A stretch of DNA of 64,000 nt from Beijerinckiaceae bacterium. Its GTDB lineage: Bacteria > Pseudomonadota > Alphaproteobacteria > Rhizobiales > Beijerinckiaceae. A program made the translations under genes and the position numbers. The notes under the pieces are model-generated. The model did no database searches. It was not told where the DNA came from and worked only from the letters and a program-made list of their open reading frames with translations. The stretch lies in NCBI GenBank assembly GCA_947478405.1, contig CANJVX010000006.1, forward strand, positions 29,439 through 93,438. Direction: 5' to 3'. How positions within the stretch are numbered: the stretch's first letter is position 1; the number at the start of each line of letters is the position of its first letter. Below, one piece after another: positions 46,206-54,995 of the stretch.

Positions 46206-47390
46206 TTATTTGGCATGACCTCCTGCGGACACAGGCATCGCGGATTGCGTGGGCAGCTCGCCCAACTGGTCGATTCTTTTCCATTTTTTCGTGGCCTGGC
46301 CATTGCGAGTTGCGTCGAGCTCGCGCCAGAAAAGACGCCTCAGCATCACTATCCCTGCATCCGAGTTTCCGAGCCGTTCCCGACTGCGATCCGGAAGCGC
46401 CCCCTGGCCGAGCGCCGCGACGTAATCCTGCGCCGAAGTGAGCTGGATGAGCTTGTCTTCTGGATAGGCCCGATTATCAAACAGGGCTTCATGATTCTGC
46501 GAAGGGTCATAGCCACCAAATGTATTCATATATTCGATGAAACTGCGACGCTCTTCGCTGTCATCACTATTCACCGCATACACGCCGATCCTTAGCGTCT
46601 TGTCCATATCAATCGGAACCCGCCACACGCACACATCCATCCAGGTACCACCACCAGGCGTGGGAATAACGATGTGATTGTAATTAGGGAATGTCCAATC
46701 GCTGATGCGAACATTTTTTTCACCCCGGGTGGCGGTCTGACGGATCCCGGCGTCTGTTTCCTGATATTCAAGTTGAGGAATTGCGTTCGAAACCGCCTCG
46801 CCGAAGGGCCCCACTGTACCTGCATGGTGGACGAAACTGACGTGCACCGCGTCGAGCGAATTCTCAACGAGCTGAAACCAGTTACAAGGCCAAACCTCAG
46901 TCCGGGCGATCATAACCGCGCTGCCCGTCTCGAGAACATCCTTCCGCGGCAAATCAAAATCCGGCGGAGCACCTTTCCCGAGATAAGCAAAGATCAGTCC
47001 GCCATATTCCTTCAATGGGTAACCGCCGATCCGGACTTTGCGTGCAAACTCGGAAGTCTCGGCTGGGGCTTGAGTGCACTGACCTGTTCCGTCGTATTTC
47101 CAGCCGTGATAAATACACCGGATTTCATCGCCCTGTACCCAACCCGTGTGTAGAAGGGTTCTGCGATGCGCACAGCGCGCATCAACGAGATGCGCCGTAC
47201 CGGTTTCGCCGCGGTAGAGCGTGAAGTCCTGCCCCATGATTTTGAGAACCTTGGCTTGTCCCGGCATGACGGTGGAAGCGGGGGAGATCGGCTGCCAAAA
47301 AGACCTCAACAAAATCCCCATTGTTGTATCCTGGGCGCACTCCATTAGTGCCTGAAAAGGGTCGGGTTGGCTCGCTTGATCCGTAGTCAT
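46206..47390 (-). CDS. Rieske non-haem iron oxygenase, alpha subunit (copy 1)
   Basis: The 394-residue oxygenase has the Rieske [2Fe-2S] ligands C73, H75, C92 and H95 (CAHRR and CIYHGW) and the mononuclear iron site ENSLDAVHVSFVH with D180 as electron bridge and H183/H188 as ligands. This is the phthalate-4,5-dioxygenase/vanillate demethylase type (no beta subunit). It hydroxylates an aromatic acid or removes a methyl group. No ferredoxin or reductase gene is in the window. AGGAGGGG precedes the ATG. It is a paralog of 52724-53881 and lies last on the minus-strand run 46206-53881. Confidence 0.93.
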   Translation of the reverse strand: MTTDQASQPDPFQALMECAQDTTMGILLRSFWQPISPASTVMPGQAKVLKIMGQDFTLYRGETGTAHLVDARCAHRRTLLHTGWVQGDEIRCIYHGWKYDGTGQCTQAPAETSEFARKVRIGGYPLKEYGGLIFAYLGKGAPPDFDLPRKDVLETGSAVMIARTEVWPCNWFQLVENSLDAVHVSFVHHAGTVGPFGEAVSNAIPQLEYQETDAGIRQTATRGEKNVRISDWTFPNYNHIVIPTPGGGTWMDVCVWRVPIDMDKTLRIGVYAVNSDDSEERRSFIEYMNTFGGYDPSQNHEALFDNRAYPEDKLIQLTSAQDYVAALGQGALPDRSRERLGNSDAGIVMLRRLFWRELDATRNGQATKKWKRIDQLGELPTQSAMPVSAGGHAK

Positions 47391-47408
47391 TCACCCCTCC
47401 TGATTCAC

Positions 47409-48509
47409 TCAATTTGGCAAGTCGCCACGACGTTGCCCGTCCGAGATGTATTTCTTAACAAACTCACGCATCTGGTCGCTTACCTGCGTCATGCGTTCGA
47501 TTTTGCTTTGCACGTCCGATCCGGTCTCGTATTCGGGGACGTAGCCAAATTGCCTGCTTGTCGCGTTAAGGAAATCGGGATCCTTGTTCAATGACGCGAT
47601 TGCCCGTCGCAATTCCTGCACATACAGCTCGGGCGTTTCAGGTGGAAAAGCGACAATGCGTTGAAGCATGGTGTTCGATGCTAGCAGCGAAAGATATGCT
47701 TCCCAAAGCTGACCTGATGGCGGCATGCCCTTTATTTTTTGGTAGAGTTCATGAAAGGGCAGCAAATCCATGTCGCGGTTTGCACGCGGCACAAAGAGGC
47801 TCATTCCATCGTATCCGGTATCGACCCAGAGCGGCAGCACCGCGCCCGCTTCGACCATCGGCAGAATCGTTGAGTTGTATGTTGCTCTCCCATCGGACAA
47901 CAAATTGACTTCGCGACTTTCGAATGCGAGACGCAACGGCCCCGCGCCGGAATAGCCAGTTATGTAACCATATCCCACACCGAGCATGTCGAGTGTGAGC
48001 CGCATAGTCAGATCTTTGCTGGATCCCACGCTGAGCCCGCCGACGAAAAGCTTTTGGGCCTTCATGATGTCCGGAGGCTGACGGATCCCGGGTTCGACAT
48101 CGCTACGCACATAATAGATCGTCGCGCCTTCGATGTATGCAACCATGCGGAATTGCGGAAACGGCGTCTGAAAGAATTCGGGCTCAAAAGCAGCGCGTGC
48201 GCCGATGCCCGTAAGGTAACCGAGGCTCAGACCATCCTTGCCGGCGCGTCCAAGCTGATTGGTGGCGGCGAGTCCTCCCGAGCCTGCGATGTTTTGCGGG
48301 AGTATCGTCGGCTTGCCTTCGATCAGGGGCGCAAGATAGCGCGCGAAAATGCGCCCCTCCGTATCCGCCGCGCCTCCCGGCGCAAAGTTGATAATCAGTT
48401 TGATCGTCTTTTCCGCATAAAGCCCCTGCGCCCATGCAGCAGGCATGTGAACGAGCGTGAATAGGGCTCCAGCCATGACAGCAGCTAAACGTCGGGCGAG
48501 CAAGCTCAC
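47409..48509 (-). CDS. TctC/Bug-family receptor
   Basis: The 366-residue exported protein (signal to about AWAQG) has KTIKLIINFAPGGAADTEGR and PQNIAGSGG in place of NMPGAG. It is the closest relative of the TctC at 866-1945. Its GTG start overlaps the SDR stop as GTGA, so it is translated with the SDR, and the Rieske gene follows 18 bases later. Ligand probably the Rieske substrate (inference). Confidence 0.9.
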   Translation of the reverse strand: MSLLARRLAAVMAGALFTLVHMPAAWAQGLYAEKTIKLIINFAPGGAADTEGRIFARYLAPLIEGKPTILPQNIAGSGGLAATNQLGRAGKDGLSLGYLTGIGARAAFEPEFFQTPFPQFRMVAYIEGATIYYVRSDVEPGIRQPPDIMKAQKLFVGGLSVGSSKDLTMRLTLDMLGVGYGYITGYSGAGPLRLAFESREVNLLSDGRATYNSTILPMVEAGAVLPLWVDTGYDGMSLFVPRANRDMDLLPFHELYQKIKGMPPSGQLWEAYLSLLASNTMLQRIVAFPPETPELYVQELRRAIASLNKDPDFLNATSRQFGYVPEYETGSDVQSKIERMTQVSDQMREFVKKYISDGQRRGDLPN

Positions 48510-49420
48510 GGTTTGTCCCCTTCGGGGAAGACAGGCCCCTTGTCTTCTCCATACTCGAGGCGCCGCAATTTACGGACATAGTCCTGAATATTGACACCGC
48601 TGATATCACCGGGGCGCCAAGTTGGATATTTATGTCGAAGGCCTCCATCAACCGGGATGTCGACGCCAGTGATGCAGCTGGACTCATCAGATGCGAGAAA
48701 AACAGAGGCCCAAGCAATATCCGATGCGCGTGGAAATCGGCCAAGCGGGATGCTTTTGAGGTAGTCGTCCCGCGAATATTGTGGGCGCGCCTTTACGCGC
48801 TCGAAGGTTCCACTCTCCGCCTCACTCTTCATACGAGTCCACAATTGATGCTCGACAGAACATGGCGTCACCGTGTTCACTCGGATTCCATACTCGGCCA
48901 GATCCATCGCTGCCGAACGAGCCAGATTTAGCAAGCCCGCTTTGGCGGTTGCATAGGCCGCCGCTTCAGATTGACCGAAGTGTGCTGTGGTTGAGAGCAA
49001 ATGGATAATGCTACCCTCTATGCCGAGTTCGATCATGCGCCGCGCTGCGTGCTGGGTCGTAAGAAGGCCGGCAGTTGGGAAAGACAGCACCGCCTCGCGC
49101 CACTGGTCGATGTCCATGTCGAGAACCGATGACCAGTGAACTTTGCCAGCCATGTTCATCACGATGTCGATGCGCCCGGTGAGTAAAACGAGCTGCTCGA
49201 CAGCACTCTTGACCTGCGCCTCGTTTGTCGCATCGCCTGTAAACTGATCGGCCATACCGCCTTTCTGACGAATGAATTCGCAAGTCTCCTTCGCGGCGGC
49301 CTCGTTAATATCGCACACCAGAACGTGCGCACCCTCGCGCGCCATAAACCATGCGATCGTCCCGCCGATGTTCGGGCCTGCGCCGAAAACGAGCGCCGAT
49401 TTTCCCTTCAAGCGATCCAT
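48506..49420 (-). CDS. SDR-family dehydrogenase
   Basis: The 304-residue protein has a modified nucleotide loop FGAGPNIGG (12-20), the catalytic Ser143, Tyr156 and Lys160 (YATAK), and DIPVDGG near the end. A tail of about 40 residues (after residue 265) with KYPTWRPGDISG is longer than usual. Beside a Rieske oxygenase it could act as cis-dihydrodiol or hydroxyacid dehydrogenase. The ATG at 49420 comes one base after the stop of the preceding gene (TGACATG); the longer frame overlaps that gene and is rejected. Confidence 0.88.
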   Translation of the reverse strand: MDRLKGKSALVFGAGPNIGGTIAWFMAREGAHVLVCDINEAAAKETCEFIRQKGGMADQFTGDATNEAQVKSAVEQLVLLTGRIDIVMNMAGKVHWSSVLDMDIDQWREAVLSFPTAGLLTTQHAARRMIELGIEGSIIHLLSTTAHFGQSEAAAYATAKAGLLNLARSAAMDLAEYGIRVNTVTPCSVEHQLWTRMKSEAESGTFERVKARPQYSRDDYLKSIPLGRFPRASDIAWASVFLASDESSCITGVDIPVDGGLRHKYPTWRPGDISGVNIQDYVRKLRRLEYGEDKGPVFPEGDKP

Positions 49421-49421
49421 G

Positions 49422-50525
49422 TCACTCGCACCCGCAGTCAATGCCGGCGAGGTGACCGCATTTCTTGACGGCCTGTGTAATCGCCTGCTCGTTATGCAGG
49501 CGCTCCGCCTGCTGTTCGGGATCAAAGTCGCGCTTGACTGGCGCGCCCTCATAGAGCTCCCGGACGTACCCGCTGTCATCGATTTCGCGGATATGATGCA
49601 AATCCCATAATTCGAGCGGATTAATCTTGGCAGCGTCCTTGTCGGTGCGCTTGGCCTCCTCGAAAACGTTCTGGATCGCGGTTAAATTAGGATAGAGCGC
49701 TGGCTCGAGATCGTCCTTGAGCGTGTTGTAAATGTAGGCTGCCTGATAGCGGTTCAACTGACCCTCTTTCGTATACCGGCGCATGATGATATCGATGCTT
49801 TTCTCCGGCTGAGTTTTGAAAAAGTGAATGCCGTCGATCATCCCGAGCAAAAGTTTTTTTACGATGTCCGGGTTCTTTTGAACAAACGTGAGATTTGACG
49901 AAATCGTCGTGAACCAGATCATAGGGAGCGGATCGACGTCGATTACCTTGAGCCCGCCCTCCAAGGCAAACAGATGCGAAGGTGCCGTCAGCAGAGCTCC
50001 ATCTACTTTTCCGTCGCGGACCCAGTGCCAAAGCGGCGCGCGCTTCGACGTTGCGTTCTTGTCAGGCCCCTCGATCTGCGTCGCAGCCTCAAGATTTTCA
50101 AGCCCATCGACCTTTTTCACCAGTTCCAACTGATCGCGATCCGCATCGAGGCCATGCTGCTTGAGAAAGAGCCAGTCATTGAGGCCGGGATGGATCCCGC
50201 GGATACCTATTTTCTTACTGCGCAGGTCTGCGACGCCATTGATACCGGAATCGGGCCGCACGACCAGTTTGGTCCTCACGACATTCACGCTCTGACCGAC
50301 ATAAACCCAGTTGTCGCCACGCGCGCGACGCCCGTAGGTCGAGACGTGATTGCCTCCGACAAATTCGATCTGCCCGCTCGCCACTAGGTCATGCGCTTCG
50401 TCCTTTTTGACCTGGTAGTCATAATCGACGTCAAGCCCGTGTCTCTCCCACGAGCCAGATTCGGAGACCACGTGGAGCAGGTTGAGATGCGTCGCCGCAC
50501 GATAGGGAAAATGAACCTTCTGCAT
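49422..50525 (-). CDS. Signal-less NMT1-like binding-fold protein with C-terminal Cys/His motif (copy 1)
   Basis: The 367-residue protein has the periplasmic-binding fold of the NMT1/SsuA group (LHVVSESGSWERHGLDVDYDYQV, EFVGGNHVSTYGRRARGDNWVYVG (about 54-77), LRSKKIGIRGIHPGLNDWLFLKQHGLD, PLPMIWFTTISSNL, FKTQPEKSIDIIMRRY). It has no signal peptide: the mature fold begins at residue 2 (QKVHFPYRA). It ends CGHLAGIDCGCE, a possible metal site, kept in the paralog at 58221-59318. No permease or ATPase is adjacent. Enzymes with this fold exist: 4,5-dihydroxyphthalate decarboxylase and yeast THI5. I infer a cytoplasmic enzyme, perhaps a decarboxylase, or a sensor. Confidence 0.85.
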   Translation of the reverse strand: MQKVHFPYRAATHLNLLHVVSESGSWERHGLDVDYDYQVKKDEAHDLVASGQIEFVGGNHVSTYGRRARGDNWVYVGQSVNVVRTKLVVRPDSGINGVADLRSKKIGIRGIHPGLNDWLFLKQHGLDADRDQLELVKKVDGLENLEAATQIEGPDKNATSKRAPLWHWVRDGKVDGALLTAPSHLFALEGGLKVIDVDPLPMIWFTTISSNLTFVQKNPDIVKKLLLGMIDGIHFFKTQPEKSIDIIMRRYTKEGQLNRYQAAYIYNTLKDDLEPALYPNLTAIQNVFEEAKRTDKDAAKINPLELWDLHHIREIDDSGYVRELYEGAPVKRDFDPEQQAERLHNEQAITQAVKKCGHLAGIDCGCE

Positions 50526-50539
50526 AATGGGCCCTCGTT

Positions 50540-51592
50540 TTAGATTGCGTTTGATTGCGGCAGAGGCCCTGGTTGGTTGCCATAGGCTTCCTGCAGCACG
50601 CCAAGGCGGCGATAAATTTCACGATCGGAAAGCATGAACAATCGCGCGTGGGCTCCCTCCGCGCGGTGGGTTGTCCATACATTTGGCGGCAGAATGAACA
50701 CGTCCTTTGCGCTCCAAGAAAATACGTTCTCGCCACAGGAGGTCTCGCCCGCGCCCTCCACCACAACACAGATCGTATTGGCGTTTGTACGATGTGGGGT
50801 GCTGCGCAAGCGCGGATCAAATTGCATCGCCGAAAGATCCATCAGAGGGATAGGATTGTGTCCTGTCGCGGGGTCGACATAACGCACGCGGCGGAAGCCC
50901 TGTAGAAGCTGTGGCGCTGCGTCGAGCGCGGCGGCTACCTGCTGCCATGGATAGCGAAAAATGGTGCACCCCTCTGCGCCACCATCAATGACATCCGGTC
51001 GCAATGCCGGCTCGACATAAGGAGAACTACAAGCCGGAGCGAACTGCTCCGAAACCGGCCCGGGCTCGAAAAGCGCTGTCCCGAGGAAGCGATGCAAAGG
51101 ACCGTTGAGCCCATCGAACCAGATAATCGGCTCGTCCCCGGTGTGGGAATGTTCGTGCCAGCAGCCGCCCGGCGTCAAGACGAGGTCCCCCGGCGCCATT
51201 TCGCAAGACTGCCCGTTAACGATGGTCTGCGCTCCTCGCCCCTGAAGGACGAAGCGGATTGCGTCAATCGTGTGGCGGTGCGGCCGCGCGACCTCCCCGG
51301 ACATCAATATCTGAAGCCCTGCATTCATCGTGCGGGACGACATCGCTCGACCAGGGGCGCTCAGGTATGGGTCAGAGAAAAGAAGCACGCGCCGTTCAAC
51401 GTTTTCAGGCGAGACATGCGTCATGGCCTTGCTGATCAAAGGCTCCAAGTCGCGCCACCTCCAGTGGAGAACCTTCGCCTGGTCCACCACGGCCTTGTGC
51501 GAGACGGCGCTTTCCCAGAGTGGTGAAAGGCCAGCGGCGCGCCATTCTGACTCCACACCAGCATCGACCCCTGCGGTTTTTTGCTCATCCAT
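50540..51592 (-). CDS. Gentisate 1,2-dioxygenase-like bicupin (copy 1)
   Basis: The 350-residue protein has two cupin domains. The first carries the metal-site pattern ARPHRHTIDAIRFVLQGRGAQTIVNG (about 100-125) and WHEHSHTGDEP; the second (TPHRTNANTICVVVEGAGE) has fewer His. This matches gentisate or 1-hydroxy-2-naphthoate dioxygenases, which open the ring with ferrous iron. It is a paralog of 61007-61975. ATG at 51592 comes one base after the stop of the TctC gene (TGACATG); the longer frame is rejected. Substrate not certain. Confidence 0.87.
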   Translation of the reverse strand: MDEQKTAGVDAGVESEWRAAGLSPLWESAVSHKAVVDQAKVLHWRWRDLEPLISKAMTHVSPENVERRVLLFSDPYLSAPGRAMSSRTMNAGLQILMSGEVARPHRHTIDAIRFVLQGRGAQTIVNGQSCEMAPGDLVLTPGGCWHEHSHTGDEPIIWFDGLNGPLHRFLGTALFEPGPVSEQFAPACSSPYVEPALRPDVIDGGAEGCTIFRYPWQQVAAALDAAPQLLQGFRRVRYVDPATGHNPIPLMDLSAMQFDPRLRSTPHRTNANTICVVVEGAGETSCGENVFSWSAKDVFILPPNVWTTHRAEGAHARLFMLSDREIYRRLGVLQEAYGNQPGPLPQSNAI

Positions 51593-51593
51593 G

Positions 51594-52646
51594 TCAATGG
51601 TCACCAGGTTCGAGGCCCTGTCGCCGCAACATGTTGCTGATGTAGACAACAGCCTCCTGTGGCGTGTCGTTTAAGGCGGTCAGCAGCGCTTTGACGTCCT
51701 TGTGCAACATAGGCTCGAAATCTTCGCTCAGCGTTTTCCCCCGAGCGATGAACGCAGGGTCCTTCGCAGCTTTGGAGAATGCTGCGCGATAGGCCTCTAT
51801 GTAATTTTGCGGCGTCTTGGCCGGCAGCGCCAGCCATTTGTCGATCGCCGTTAAATTATTCCAGTATTCGAAACCTTTCGCAGCGATTGAATCAGAAATC
51901 TTGCCAGCCATCTGTTCGTGAAACAGGGGAGCGTCACCGAAATCTTCCCGCGCGACGAATGTGCCATTTTCGAGCGCGCCCGACTGGCTCAGCACCCCGA
52001 AACGGCCGGTCTCGAGCAGGTCTTTGATCTGAAAAATATTACCCGTTGAGGTCATATCGATTTCGCCGCGCTTCAAAGCGAGCATGAGGTCATTGGTCCC
52101 ATGATAACCAACGACCCATTTGCTGTTCCACCCGAGGAATTCGATCCCCCAAGCTGCGGTCAACATGCCTGATCGCGGCGTACCTACAAGCGAACCCATA
52201 ACCACGGCTGGCTTTTTGCTGTCATGCAAACGTTCCAGAGCCTCACTCTTGATCATCAACACAGTACCGCCGCGACCCGCGCCTCCGATAATTTCGAAAT
52301 TAGCCGGATTGTATTGGGCTTGCGGCACGCGGTAATGCACGGGGTCAGCTTGCGAGCTCGACGCCATGACTACCGTCATGCCGTCCGCCTCGACTTGCTT
52401 GGCGAAGAAGTTAAGCGCTGTCATCCCGTTCGCGCCGGGCATGTTTCGGATAACGAGTCCCGGCTTGCCAGGTAGATTCTCGATAAGGAAAGCCGCGATC
52501 ACGCGTCCGGTGGTGTCGGTCCCGCCGCCAGGTGCGGAGGGGATGATCATCGTCACGCTCTTGCCCGCGAAGTTGGGTTCGTCCCCAGCGCTTGCGGTGG
52601 CCGTAAATGAAAAGGCAATGGCGCATGCAAGCGCTATTTTTCCCAC
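51594..52646 (-). CDS. TctC/Bug-family receptor (paralog of 57156-58193)
   Basis: The 350-residue exported protein (signal to about ASAGD) has FAGKSVTMIIPSAPGGGTDT and IRNMPGANG. It shares long segments with the TctC at 57156-58193: PRSGM, GTNDLMLAL.RGEIDMTSTGN, QSGA, DFGDAPL and YWNNLTAIDKWLALP (YWSNLTAIDKWVALP there). It starts at GTG 52646, eight bases after GGGAGGA. It belongs to the minus-strand run ending with Rieske copy 1. Confidence 0.9.
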   Translation of the reverse strand: MGKIALACAIAFSFTATASAGDEPNFAGKSVTMIIPSAPGGGTDTTGRVIAAFLIENLPGKPGLVIRNMPGANGMTALNFFAKQVEADGMTVVMASSSQADPVHYRVPQAQYNPANFEIIGGAGRGGTVLMIKSEALERLHDSKKPAVVMGSLVGTPRSGMLTAAWGIEFLGWNSKWVVGYHGTNDLMLALKRGEIDMTSTGNIFQIKDLLETGRFGVLSQSGALENGTFVAREDFGDAPLFHEQMAGKISDSIAAKGFEYWNNLTAIDKWLALPAKTPQNYIEAYRAAFSKAAKDPAFIARGKTLSEDFEPMLHKDVKALLTALNDTPQEAVVYISNMLRRQGLEPGDH

Positions 52647-52723
52647 TTTCTATCCTCCCATCCGCATTCGTGTGCGGCTAACGCCAACAGCGAGGTTTGT
52701 CCCCGCTTGCGGCAAACTGTTCC

Positions 52724-53881
52724 TTATTCGGCGGCGCCTTGAACAGGCAAATCGACCGGCTCTTCCAGACGGCGCCACTGCTTGACCGCCTCGCCCCGAT
52801 GGATCTTGTCCATCTCTCGCCAGAAGATGCGCCGCAGTAGAACGATGCCCGCATCGGATGTTCCAAGCCGCTCGGCGTTACGGTCAACAAGCCGACCCTG
52901 CCCCATGATCGCGACGTAATCCTGAGCCGGCGTTAATTGAAGGGACGGGTCATCGGGCCACTTCTTTTCATTGAAAAGTGCATCGTGATGGTGGGCCGGA
53001 TTGTAATCACCATAGCGCTCGAAATGCTCCAGAGTTTCACGGTCCTTCTCTGGTCCCTCGGACGGGATCGCGTAAACGCCTATTTTCATGGTGTGATGAT
53101 CATCCACCGGGACATTCCAGACACCGCGATGCACCCATGCAGACTGCTTGCTGCGTCCTGGCGTGACGATGTGATTGTTGTTGGGAAACGACCAGTCACT
53201 AATGCGAATGTTGTTGGCTGCGCGAGTTGCGACCTGCCGGATGCCGGCGTCGGTTTCATGGTATTCGAGTTGCGGGATCCCTGACGTTACCGCCTCCCCG
53301 AAGGGGCCGACCTTTCCGGCAAGATGGACGAAGCTGACGTGAACGGCATCTAGCGAATTCTCGACCATTTGAAACCAGTTGCACGGCCAGATCTGTTTTC
53401 GTGCAAGGACCACCAAGCCGGGCTTTTCAAAAGCGCCCTTGCGCGGAAGGTCGAATTCAGGTGCAGCGCCCTTGCCCATGTAGGCGAAGATGAGTCCACA
53501 ATATTGCGTCACTGCATAGCCTGGGATCTTAGCTTTTGCAGCAATTGCCTCGCCTTCGGCCGGAGCCTCACGGCACTGCCCGGAACCGTCATAACGCCAT
53601 CCATGGTAAATGCAGCGTATGCTTTCACCCTGCACCCAACCTGTATGGAGGAGCGTACGTCTGTGCGCACACAACCCGCCCACCAAATATGGCGCTCCGC
53701 TCTCACCGCGATAAAGTGTCAGATCCTCGCCGAGGATCCGGATCGACTTGGCTTCACCAGCTCGGACAGATTCGGCTGTCGCGATCGGATGCCAAAATTG
53801 GCGGAGCACCTCGCCCGCCGGCGTGCCGGCAGCGCACTGCGAGAGAAGCTGCATCTTGCTGTTGGTTTGTTGCGCCTGCAT
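52724..53881 (-). CDS. Rieske non-haem iron oxygenase, alpha subunit (copy 2)
   Basis: The 385-residue oxygenase has Rieske ligands C71, H73, C90 and H93 and the iron site D178, H181 and H186 in ENSLDAVHVSFVH. It is a close paralog of the protein at 46206-47390 (identical TLLHTGWVQG, PCNWFQ.VENSLDAVHVSFVH and LGTSDAGIV-like end). AAGGGAA before the ATG at 53881 fixes the start; the frame to 53938 would cover the LysR operator. It is the first gene of the minus-strand run and divergent from the LysR gene. Confidence 0.93.
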   Translation of the reverse strand: MQAQQTNSKMQLLSQCAAGTPAGEVLRQFWHPIATAESVRAGEAKSIRILGEDLTLYRGESGAPYLVGGLCAHRRTLLHTGWVQGESIRCIYHGWRYDGSGQCREAPAEGEAIAAKAKIPGYAVTQYCGLIFAYMGKGAAPEFDLPRKGAFEKPGLVVLARKQIWPCNWFQMVENSLDAVHVSFVHLAGKVGPFGEAVTSGIPQLEYHETDAGIRQVATRAANNIRISDWSFPNNNHIVTPGRSKQSAWVHRGVWNVPVDDHHTMKIGVYAIPSEGPEKDRETLEHFERYGDYNPAHHHDALFNEKKWPDDPSLQLTPAQDYVAIMGQGRLVDRNAERLGTSDAGIVLLRRIFWREMDKIHRGEAVKQWRRLEEPVDLPVQGAAE

Positions 53882-53925
53882 CGCATTCCCTTGATCCGTG
53901 CATAGTAAACTTGCCACGCTGCCGC

Positions 53926-53940
53926 AATTGATGTCCAATT
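53926..53940. promoter_or_regulatory. Palindrome between Rieske copy 2 and the LysR gene
   Basis: AATTGATGTCCAATT has perfect five-base arms (AATTG, CAATT) around ATGTC, 45 bases from the Rieske start and 38 from the LysR start. It has the T-N11-A form of LysR sites. Control of both genes by the LysR protein is inferred. Confidence 0.5.
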
Positions 53941-53977
53941 CCTTAAATCCGGCTTTCTATTCAAAAAGGGAATAACG

Positions 53978-54919
53978 TTGGCGAGCTTGCGTCACCTCGA
54001 AGCTTTTAGGGCGGTCATGCGCTCGGGGTCCGTTACCGAGGCCGGCAAAGTATTGCGCCTCACACAGCCAACGATCAGCAAGCTGATCGCGCAGTTAGAG
54101 CGCTCCATGGGGATGAAGATTTTCAATCGCATGGGTGGGCGGCTCGTGCCGCTTCCCGAAGCGGAAATCCTTATGCACCAAGTCGACAAGATTTTTGGAG
54201 CGGTCGAAGAACTCGGACGCAATGCCAAGCGTCTCGCCAATGGCCACAGCGGGCATCTGAGGATCGTCGCAGTGCCGCCACTGGCGCTCCGGTTCCTGCC
54301 TATTGCTGTCGCAAGCTTTAGGGAGACTCACCCCGACGTGCGGATCACCCTCAACATGCGCGGCTCATCCTACATCCCTGACTGGATCGCCGCTCAGCAA
54401 GCCGACATAGGATTCACTTCGTCACGGGCGACCGTTGCCGGCACACTCTCGCCAATTTTCATGAGCAGTCCAGCCGTATGCGTTCTGCCAAGGACACATC
54501 CGTTGACGGCAAAGCGAACATTGGCGCCGAAAGACCTCGCGGGACATGATTTTGTTGCGCTTGGACGCGACACACCCTTCTCTCACCTCCTAGAGCGGGT
54601 GTTCAGCGACGCCGGGGTTGTTCGCCGCATCATGGTCGAAGTGGGACATTCGGCCATGGCTGGCGCGATGGTCGCAAGCGGACACGGAATCACCGTTCTG
54701 GACCCTGTTTCGGCACTGAATCAACTTGCGCAGGGCGGGGTCGCGCTGCGTAGATTTGCTCCGGAAGTGCCGTGCGAAACCCGCCTCATCCACCCTGCGC
54801 GCAGTGGCCTACCGTTGCTCGCCCAGGCCTTCATCAAACATCTAGAAACACATGTCCGCCTATTTGAAACCGAGTTGAACGCCGCGCTATCTCAACGGCC
54901 CCATTCTAACAAGGAATAG
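53978..54919 (+). CDS. LysR-family transcriptional regulator
   Basis: The 313-residue protein has the LysR helix-turn-helix (LRHLEAFRAVMRSGSVTEAGKVLRLTQPTISKLIAQLE, about 4-41) and an effector domain (LRIVAVPPLALRFLPIAVASF, QQADIGFTSSRA, GHGITVLDP). It starts at a TTG with AAAGGG eight bases upstream. It is divergent from Rieske copy 2 and is followed by the bicupin and TctC genes on its own strand, so it may control both sides. Confidence 0.9.
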   Translation: MASLRHLEAFRAVMRSGSVTEAGKVLRLTQPTISKLIAQLERSMGMKIFNRMGGRLVPLPEAEILMHQVDKIFGAVEELGRNAKRLANGHSGHLRIVAVPPLALRFLPIAVASFRETHPDVRITLNMRGSSYIPDWIAAQQADIGFTSSRATVAGTLSPIFMSSPAVCVLPRTHPLTAKRTLAPKDLAGHDFVALGRDTPFSHLLERVFSDAGVVRRIMVEVGHSAMAGAMVASGHGITVLDPVSALNQLAQGGVALRRFAPEVPCETRLIHPARSGLPLLAQAFIKHLETHVRLFETELNAALSQRPHSNKE

Positions 54920-54995
54920 ACGACCCCAGAATGGGAATTAGACAGGTTGATAAGCCAGCGCCATATTCCAGAGAGAAGAAGATCTGGAGAACGGG

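Noticed and set aside
46005..46595. 196-codon plus-strand frame
   Set aside because: Most of it is antisense to the Rieske gene; the free part shows no transposase or other features I could name.
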